The notes under the pieces are model-generated. The model worked only from the letters and a program-made list of their open reading frames with translations, did not search any database and was not told the DNA's origin. DNA of 64,000 bases. It comes from Histomonas meleagridis. Its lineage: Eukaryota > Parabasalia > Tritrichomonadida > Dientamoebidae. A program made the position numbers and the translations under genes. Positions 58,290 to 64,000 of the stretch are shown here, in pieces (the first letter of the stretch is position 1; every line of letters begins with the position of its first letter). The stretch covers positions 186,001-250,000 of the forward strand of contig WSYJ01000118.1 of the NCBI GenBank assembly GCA_020186115.1, written 5' to 3'.

Positions 58290-59144
58290 TTACATATTAT
58301 TGTTAAACCCGTTCTGAGCCAATGCACATAAAAGAATGTTTGTTGCTAATTTTCTCTTTTCTTCAATGATTTTAGCCTTTTCCTTAAGCCTACGTTTCTC
58401 CCTCCAAATCCTCCTATACTCACTGATGAGTTCATTTTCACTTTTAATTTTACATTGAACTTCATAATCTTGTTTTTGAGATTCATCAGCTTGACTCGAT
58501 AGCAAATAGTAACTATTAATTTGTTTCGATAAGTTCCTGTGACTGTCTAAGAGCTCTTCTTTTTGAGAAAGAATTTCATTTTTAGAGTATAATTCATTTT
58601 CAATGTGATTGATTTCTTCGTCAAGATCTGGATATTCGTTTATTTGATTGGTGAGTTTGAGTTGTTTATTTTTCAGTAGCTTTATATTATCGATCAATTC
58701 TTGCCTTTTGAGTAATTTCTGTTTTTGTATTTCTTCTTGCTTTTGAAGCCAGTTTTCTAAGCTATCAAGATATTGAGAATACTCTGTAAGAGATGCATTT
58801 TCTTTTATTTCCTCTATTGAGAACGCTGGTGAATAAGCAATTGAATATGTGGATTTGTTTTGATTTGATACTTGAAGATCTTTAAACATTAACTGAATGC
58901 TTTTTATTTCATGCCGTATGCCATTGTCTTTCGTGTTGGGGATTTCTAATGGTTTTCGATTTTCAGAGAGAGAAAGAATCGAACCCATTTGTACTTGCGT
59001 TGTTTTCCTAAATTTTCTTACGTTTTCTGATATCTCCGATAATGCCTTCTTTTTGGATTGGAGTTGTTCTTTAAGTTGCTCCCTTTCTTTAAGAAGTTTG
59101 ATTTTAGATCGCTGCGACATTTTCTTGTGAACAAACTTCGTCAA
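58290..59144 (-). CDS. Coiled-coil protein, 284 aa
   Basis: Nearly the whole protein is predicted coiled coil, rich in Lys, Glu, Gln and Leu (LLKEREQLKEQLQSKKKAL, KLLKRQELIDNIKLLKNK). A shorter non-coiled stretch lies around residues 60-100. The start could be the first ATG or residue 9 (MSQRSK). No family was recognised; such proteins are common in the flagellar and cytoskeletal apparatus. Confidence 0.7.
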   Translation of the reverse strand: MTKFVHKKMSQRSKIKLLKEREQLKEQLQSKKKALSEISENVRKFRKTTQVQMGSILSLSENRKPLEIPNTKDNGIRHEIKSIQLMFKDLQVSNQNKSTYSIAYSPAFSIEEIKENASLTEYSQYLDSLENWLQKQEEIQKQKLLKRQELIDNIKLLKNKQLKLTNQINEYPDLDEEINHIENELYSKNEILSQKEELLDSHRNLSKQINSYYLLSSQADESQKQDYEVQCKIKSENELISEYRRIWREKRRLKEKAKIIEEKRKLATNILLCALAQNGFNNNM

Positions 59145-59261
59145 TTTTTATCGAAAAAATTCTTGCGAAAACAATCTTCAAATAATTCTTTTCTTTAAGA
59201 ATGCAAAAAAGATTTCAAGAGATAGATTTTATTGAAAAACATGTGATTTGTGAAAAATAAA

Positions 59262-59519
59262 TTAAATTAAGAGTCGATTTTTGATGAAATCGAATTCATC
59301 AAGGATCAATGGAGTTCTTAGATCCAGTTTGTAATCCTTGTGAGAACAAATGTTTGGTGACTCAGCCTTTTTCTCTGTCTGACTTCGATCAATTTCTAAT
59401 GAAATTAAATTATCGCTGTTGAAGTCAGTGCGTAACTTTTGGGTATGAACCTCTTTGTTTGTATCTTCGGAATTTTTATTTGTAGTGAAATATTCGATGC
59501 TCCATTCATCAAATTCCAT
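59262..59519 (-). CDS. Small hypothetical protein, 85 aa
   Basis: The product MEFDEWSIEYFTTNKNSEDT... is polar with an acidic start and a C-terminal stretch LRTPLILDEFDFIKNRLLI that could be a binding helix. Codon use resembles neighbours. A TAACCG at 59642-59647 lies 123 bp upstream. It is 117 bp from the coiled-coil gene on the same strand. No function can be offered. Confidence 0.45.
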   Translation of the reverse strand: MEFDEWSIEYFTTNKNSEDTNKEVHTQKLRTDFNSDNLISLEIDRSQTEKKAESPNICSHKDYKLDLRTPLILDEFDFIKNRLLI

Positions 59520-60218
59520 TCTGCGTATTATGACGCAAAACCAACAAATTGAATAGATTCAAATTTGAATAAATTTTATACAAATCCCCAATACACAAAA
59601 ATTAAATTCGTTTTGATCGAATACATTGAAATTGGCTTAGTTAACCGTTAACCAACACCAAACCGTGAAAGGGAAAATGATCGTCAAAATGGCGGGTTAC
59701 ACCTGGCTCTTGTGGGCAAAAATTCATTAAGAAATAAATCTGTCTTGAAAAGTGCACCGCCATTAGGAAGTTTAACTTAATTTTCTGCTGGAAAATTATA
59801 TGAAAATTATGAGTATATTTTCGTAGAAAACAAAGTTGCACGTACTATTCAGTTTTGGTCTATATAAAATTAGGAGAATCATCATGAGGATATCAGAAAA
59901 TTTTGTTACATAATATTATACTTCTGATTACGTAATGTAATTTCTTATTTTATAAAATTCGAATAATTCAAGTGAGCTGAATATGGATCAAAATCCATCA
60001 TTAAATGGAGCTGTGAATATACATAAAGTTCTTTTGAGTTCTTGGCAATTGCTGGATAATAACCGCTGCTTTACAACCAAAATACGGAATCCGTTACAAA
60101 TATCGTTCCATATGGAATTGTGGCCGGTTACCCCATAAATTTGACTGGATTATTTCATCGTGCTATTGGAAGTTGATAAGTTTACGTCATAACGTTCTAA
60201 AATTTACGAGCTCGTAAC
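59520..60218. other. Intergenic region with clustered TAACCG-type motifs
   Basis: This 700-bp divergent gap holds TAACCG at 59642-59647 and 60060-60065 and CGGTTA at 60125-60130. No ORF beyond noise was seen. Confidence 0.45.
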
Positions 60219-61118
60219 ATGGATCCATTTGATTCCTATGATCCATTTGCACTTTTTGGGTTAGATGATGACAGCCCAAAAGAAGATTTTGAAGATGCGT
60301 TTACCCTTGCTCTTAATGAAATGGATAAAGAATCTTCAATTAATTTTGCCGATCCTTTTACACATCCGAATTTTACATTTCAAGATATTCCGCAGCAACA
60401 TAGACGTGCTGTTTCTTCTCCCATGAAAATCTTACCTGTACCAACAAGGGAATCTTCGCAGCAATCATATATTAACCAACTTCCTATGGCAGTTTCTGCA
60501 TTTGATTTGGCATCTAGTTCACAGCGTCATCATAGCTATACTCGTGAGGTAGCATCTCCTCAACCCATTTTGCGGCGTCCACCAGAAGACATTTCAAACG
60601 CGACATTTATAACTGCATGTAACGACCCTAATTTAACATTCAATCCTCATTTAGTTGGGTTCATACCATCAAATCTTTGGCCTGATCATATGATTACATT
60701 TGGTGATATTGTAGCCAACTTTTTCCAAAAGAAGAACAACGCAAACAGCAGATTCTCACACAAACTATTCAACGCCCTTAAACTCAGCGAATTATCGCCC
60801 ATATATCCGCAGTTTGTTGGGGTACAATGGCTTACTCCATTAATTCTTCGAGTTGACAAAAGAGTTTTTGCTCGCCTCCTCGGAATTAAATCTATTGATG
60901 GATCGTTATTCCACCAACAGGGCAATTTCCCGTCTCATGGCTTCTTCGAAATTGGTGCCGGAGATGCTGTGAAATATTGTCCGCCTGGAATAGACTTAAC
61001 AGGTGTAGACTTCGAAAATGTGCGACTCCTCATCCACATGGAACATCGATTCAGGAAAGGGTGCACAGAAGCAGATATTGAGCCCTGTAAATGGGCGAAT
61101 TCTCATGCGCATAAATGA
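60219..61118 (+). CDS. Initiator-binding-domain (IBD) family transcription factor
   Basis: The N-terminal 115 residues are disordered and acidic with DPF motifs (DPFDSYDPFALFGLDDD) and many Ser/Gln/Pro. The C-terminal part (about 130-290) is a compact domain: LTFNPHLVGFIPSNLWPDH, TFGDIVANFFQKKNNANSRF, SHKLFNALKLSELSPIYPQ, SIDGSLFHQQGNFPSHGFFE. From memory this resembles the winged-helix DNA-binding domain of IBP39, the trichomonad protein that binds the core-promoter initiator (TCA+1Y(T/A)). In IBP39 that domain is N-terminal; here it is C-terminal behind a possible activation region. It would act in the nucleus. Three TAACCG-type sites precede it (two within 160 bp of the start). Confidence 0.6.
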   Translation: MDPFDSYDPFALFGLDDDSPKEDFEDAFTLALNEMDKESSINFADPFTHPNFTFQDIPQQHRRAVSSPMKILPVPTRESSQQSYINQLPMAVSAFDLASSSQRHHSYTREVASPQPILRRPPEDISNATFITACNDPNLTFNPHLVGFIPSNLWPDHMITFGDIVANFFQKKNNANSRFSHKLFNALKLSELSPIYPQFVGVQWLTPLILRVDKRVFARLLGIKSIDGSLFHQQGNFPSHGFFEIGAGDAVKYCPPGIDLTGVDFENVRLLIHMEHRFRKGCTEADIEPCKWANSHAHK

Positions 61119-61317
61119 ATGGATTTGTACAATAAACTTTTACACTTCACTTTGGCATTTTTAATATTCGTGGCTCGCTGAAGAAAACTGAATTGATCCC
61201 CATAATCGTAACGCGAAATACATTTAATTCCTTATTTAATTGATAATTATGATATAAAATACAAAGCCTTCCTAATTATAATAGAAACAATAAAAAACAT
61301 CATTTCAATGGAATTCA

Positions 61318-61520
61318 ATTGCCGTTTCGTGTGCACCTGCAAATGATGAATGATTTTGTTCACACTAATGAATGATTATATTTTCACCAGCGATTGCATA
61401 TTTACCTGTATTATTTATATTTGCACCATTCATAAGTAAATATTTAAAACATTTTATAGCAGAAAAAAATGCTGCGTAATCAATTAATGTAACGTTTTTT
61501 TTTATTTGTAAAGCGTTCAT
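61318..61520 (-). pseudogene. Fragment of a DUF3447-type ankyrin gene
   Basis: The minus strand reads NVTLIDYAAFFSAIKCFKYL, then NGANINNTGKYAIAGEN, a TAG stop, and CEQNHSSFAGAHETAIE. This matches the middle of the gene at 41459 (TLIDYCAFFGSIKCFKYLLL, EQNNSSFKEAHETAIEF). Only this segment survives. The rest of the 610-bp gap (61119-61728) has no gene that I can support. Confidence 0.65.
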
Positions 61521-61728
61521 TTTGTCATAAAATTTAACGATTTTAGAACGTTGTGAATTCGTTGTTAAACATCCGCCACTCCATTGAAGTTTGAATGATA
61601 CGAAAATTTGTTATGAAAATTCAATCGAATAAAATCGTCAGATTTGACAAGGCTTTGAATGTCAGATTGAACTTTTTCAAAAGGCTTATGTCGCTATTAA
61701 TGGTGACTTTATTAAAACGTATCATAAT

Positions 61729-62676
61729 TCATCCCTGAGATGACAAGAAAGCATTTTGACACCGTGTTAGACCTTCAATAGCTTCGTTAACCATCTGTGC
61801 TACATAATCTTCTGCATAATATTCCCGATCATAAGGAGCGATCTCTTCTTCTGACAAGTCGCTAAACCATGGATGTTCTAGAACTTGCTCTGCATCGGGC
61901 CGAAACCGTGGGTCTGGAGTCAGCATTTGACTTATAAGCTCTACAAGTGGATATGAGAGTGTGTCTGGATATTCAATATGACATGAGCAAATTTGTTCAA
62001 TAGCATGATTAAACTGATCTTCTTCACTCAGGTTTTCATTTTGTTCCCATGGGAAGCGTCCAGTGACTATCGTAAACAACATAACACCGGCCGACCATAT
62101 ATCGCATTTCATGCCGTCATATGGTTGTTCGCTAAACATCTCGGGAGCACAATAGAAAAATGTACCGCACCTTGTGGTCATTAATCTGTTGTTAATTGCT
62201 GGACGACAAAGTCCAAAATCTGTTAGTTTGAGTTGCATTCGACCTGGGCAATTGGGATCGTGAACGTAAAGAACATTTTCTAGCTTGAGGTCCCTGTGTG
62301 CAAAACCAACTTTGTGAATATGTGCAACTGTTTTCATTATCTGATAAAAATAAAACATGGCTTGACGTTCGTTGAAAGAACCAATGCTTCTAACTAAGTC
62401 GGATAAATCACCCTCGCATAGCTCTATTACACAATACAGTTGTTGGTTGTCGATCATTATATCATATAATCGAGTAACTCCTGGGTACCGAATTTTAGCA
62501 TGAGCTCTAAGTTCGTTCACAAGGTGAGGGAAGAAATTTGGCTGCAGGCAATATGCAAACGGGATAACTTTGCAAGCATATAATTGATTTGTATCTGTTC
62601 GCTTAATTTTCCAAACCGTACCCGAAGAACCGGACCCTATCATTTCGATGGGCTGGTATTTCCCAGAGACTTCCAT
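61729..62676 (-). CDS. Ser/Thr protein kinase (CAMK-like)
   Basis: This 315-residue protein is a complete kinase domain with a short tail. The Gly loop is GSGSSGTVW (14-22), the ATP-binding Lys is in YACKV (Lys36), the catalytic loop HRDLKLEN (127-134), DFG at 153-155, and APE at 177-179. HRDLKLENVL and the GTFFYCAPEMF activation segment point to the CAMK/CHK-like group, so it should be active. The C-terminal tail (EEEIAPYDREYYAEDYVAQ) is acidic, possibly regulatory. CGGTTA at 62772-62777 lies 96 bp upstream. Substrates are unknown. Confidence 0.88.
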   Translation of the reverse strand: MEVSGKYQPIEMIGSGSSGTVWKIKRTDTNQLYACKVIPFAYCLQPNFFPHLVNELRAHAKIRYPGVTRLYDIMIDNQQLYCVIELCEGDLSDLVRSIGSFNERQAMFYFYQIMKTVAHIHKVGFAHRDLKLENVLYVHDPNCPGRMQLKLTDFGLCRPAINNRLMTTRCGTFFYCAPEMFSEQPYDGMKCDIWSAGVMLFTIVTGRFPWEQNENLSEEDQFNHAIEQICSCHIEYPDTLSYPLVELISQMLTPDPRFRPDAEQVLEHPWFSDLSEEEIAPYDREYYAEDYVAQMVNEAIEGLTRCQNAFLSSQG

Positions 62677-64000
62677 TTAAAGTGGGTGGTGGGAATTCAA
62701 ACAAAACGCAAACGGCCCCTATAATTTGTGTGGGAAGCGTTTCTTAATACTGAATTTTTGAGGGCATAAATCGGTTATTTGATTGAAAAAGTATTGTAAA
62801 ATGGACTATAGCCATTGGCAACGTTTGACGGTCAAATAATTCGTTATTTAATGCCATTGTTGGTTATTCATCGTTATCATGTTTTGTGTTATCATCTATT
62901 CTATATATGGTTAAAATTTTCTTCCGAATAATAAATATTATATCATAATAATGAACAAAAAAATGTATTTTGTGCGTAATTAACAAAACAAATTTGGAAA
63001 TAGAGCTATTTCCGAGTCACTAAATCATGTCTCATTCCTTATTTCGGATAATAATAGAGTAATTATATGATAAGAATAATGTGTTTCTTGATGTGTAAAT
63101 GATCATTCCCTTTAGTATGATATCCATCACTTGTAGAAGGAGTCCTTCATCAAGTTAAGCATGCGTGGGATGAAGAGAGGATGATAATGGGATTGTGGCC
63201 TGCCAAAATGTTTGGATTTTGGAAGTACAGTCCTTCTGAAAAACAATAATTCTTCAGAAAATGATTTTTCAATCGGATATCTTGGTTGTTGAACTGAATT
63301 CGTTTTTTTCTGATCAGAAAATTATTTTTTCAATGAAAAGCTGGCGTTTCTCTATTCAAAAAACCTCCGGGATAGCAAAAGTGACGTACTTTTTGAATAA
63401 TTTTGTTTATCATAAATAACGTATAAAGACATTATCGTCATCGCTCCAGAAGTAATGTATCAAAAAGTTTAGTCAATGGTATTCAAATTAACCCATATAT
63501 TTGTTATAAAATTGGATGAAATGAGGATCGATCCCATTTTTTCAATCGACTATTTTAACATGCTTTTTTAATGACACCTTTTAAAAAGTTAAATATTCCA
63601 CATCCTTCTATGACCAATTTGGCATTGATCAAAAATCAATAAAGTATCAACTTTAATCTTGTTATATTCCGTGAAGACTGATGTAAAATATTTTTAGAAA
63701 TGCAGTAGTATTCCAATGAGTGATAAATTGATGATTCAATATATATATATATATTATGAAAAAAACAACATATAATGCATTCACAGCTCAAAGAATTTTT
63801 AGATCGTAATGATTTCTTCAAAAAAAAATTCAAATTGGAAAAATAAATTTGAATTTTCATATGGAGAAGAATTTTGAAAGAAAATGAATAATATTAAGAT
63901 TCGCAAACCAGAAGCCATTGCTTTTTTGTAAATATCAGTAATGATTGCTTAAAGATAACAAGTAATATTTAATCACCTTAAATCCTCTAGTAAGTGGCTT
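62677..64000. other. Terminal non-coding region
   Basis: This 1.3-kb stretch has the kinase promoter at its left end and a 5S-like sequence at 63103-63220. The rest is AT-rich. A minus frame at 63636-63860 is Ser/Leu/Ile low-complexity and not accepted. Confidence 0.4.
63103..63220 (+). rRNA. Possible 5S rRNA-like sequence or pseudogene
   Basis: AAGTTAAGC at 63152-63160 matches the 5S box A core. The distance from GTTAAGC to the next GGG (28 nt) equals that in eukaryotic 5S genes, and ATATCCATCA upstream resembles the 5' segment. However GGGATTGTGGCC deviates from GGGTGACC, and I could not form a good terminal helix. It is thus a diverged copy, a 5S-derived repeat or a coincidence. Confidence 0.25.

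Overview
The window looks like nuclear DNA of a parabasalid protist, most likely a Tritrichomonas-type trichomonad. The signs are very AT-rich, tightly packed, mostly intron-less genes; BspA-like leucine-rich and other type I surface proteins; ankyrin genes with the trichomonad DUF3447-type N-terminus; a DNA-binding domain that I match to the trichomonad initiator-binding (IBD) family; mariner and Tc1-like relics; and introns of only 23-24 nt. All identifications come from reading the sequence. No database search was run.

Layout. 0.1-14.7 kb: surface protein; an interrupted ankyrin gene; a SNF2/CHD-like protein that has lost its ATPase motifs; two small proteins; a PP2A scaffold subunit; a BspA-like surface protein; a small coiled-coil protein; tubulin cofactor E. 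14.7-19.6 kb: an accessory island with a decayed ankyrin gene split by a mariner element, followed by Tc1-like remnants. 19.6-33.6 kb: FPSFD-repeat protein, HPD-less ER DnaJ-like protein, Rab GTPase with a 23-nt intron, tubulin-tyrosine-ligase-like protein, giant BEACH protein, PIN-like transporter. 33.8-41 kb: very AT-rich helical-repeat protein, DHHC acyltransferase, small unknown protein. 41.4-47.0 kb: an ankyrin gene whose repeats are separated by arrays of a 20-bp minisatellite (about 145 copies). 47.9-64 kb: tRNA-Gln, Trm9-like methyltransferase, GH99 endomannosidase, NPF-rich epsin-like protein, tRNA-Leu, acyltransferase, kelch/coiled-coil protein, IBD-type factor, protein kinase, and a possible 5S rRNA-like sequence.

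Several genes fall into membrane traffic (Rab, epsin-like, BEACH, DHHC) and tubulin handling (cofactor E, tubulin ligase). A short motif, TAACCG or its complement, lies about 30-155 bp upstream of many starts and may be a Myb-type promoter element.

The most unusual structure is the ankyrin/minisatellite gene. Conserved exon-like units of about 110 bp alternate with spacers of exactly n x 20 bp (n = 9, 3, 6, 9, 8, 8, 23, 14, 14, 16, 18, 14, 3). The spacers carry stops in all frames, so the gene needs their removal to encode a full protein. Related insertions sit at the same place in the repeat at two other ankyrin loci here.
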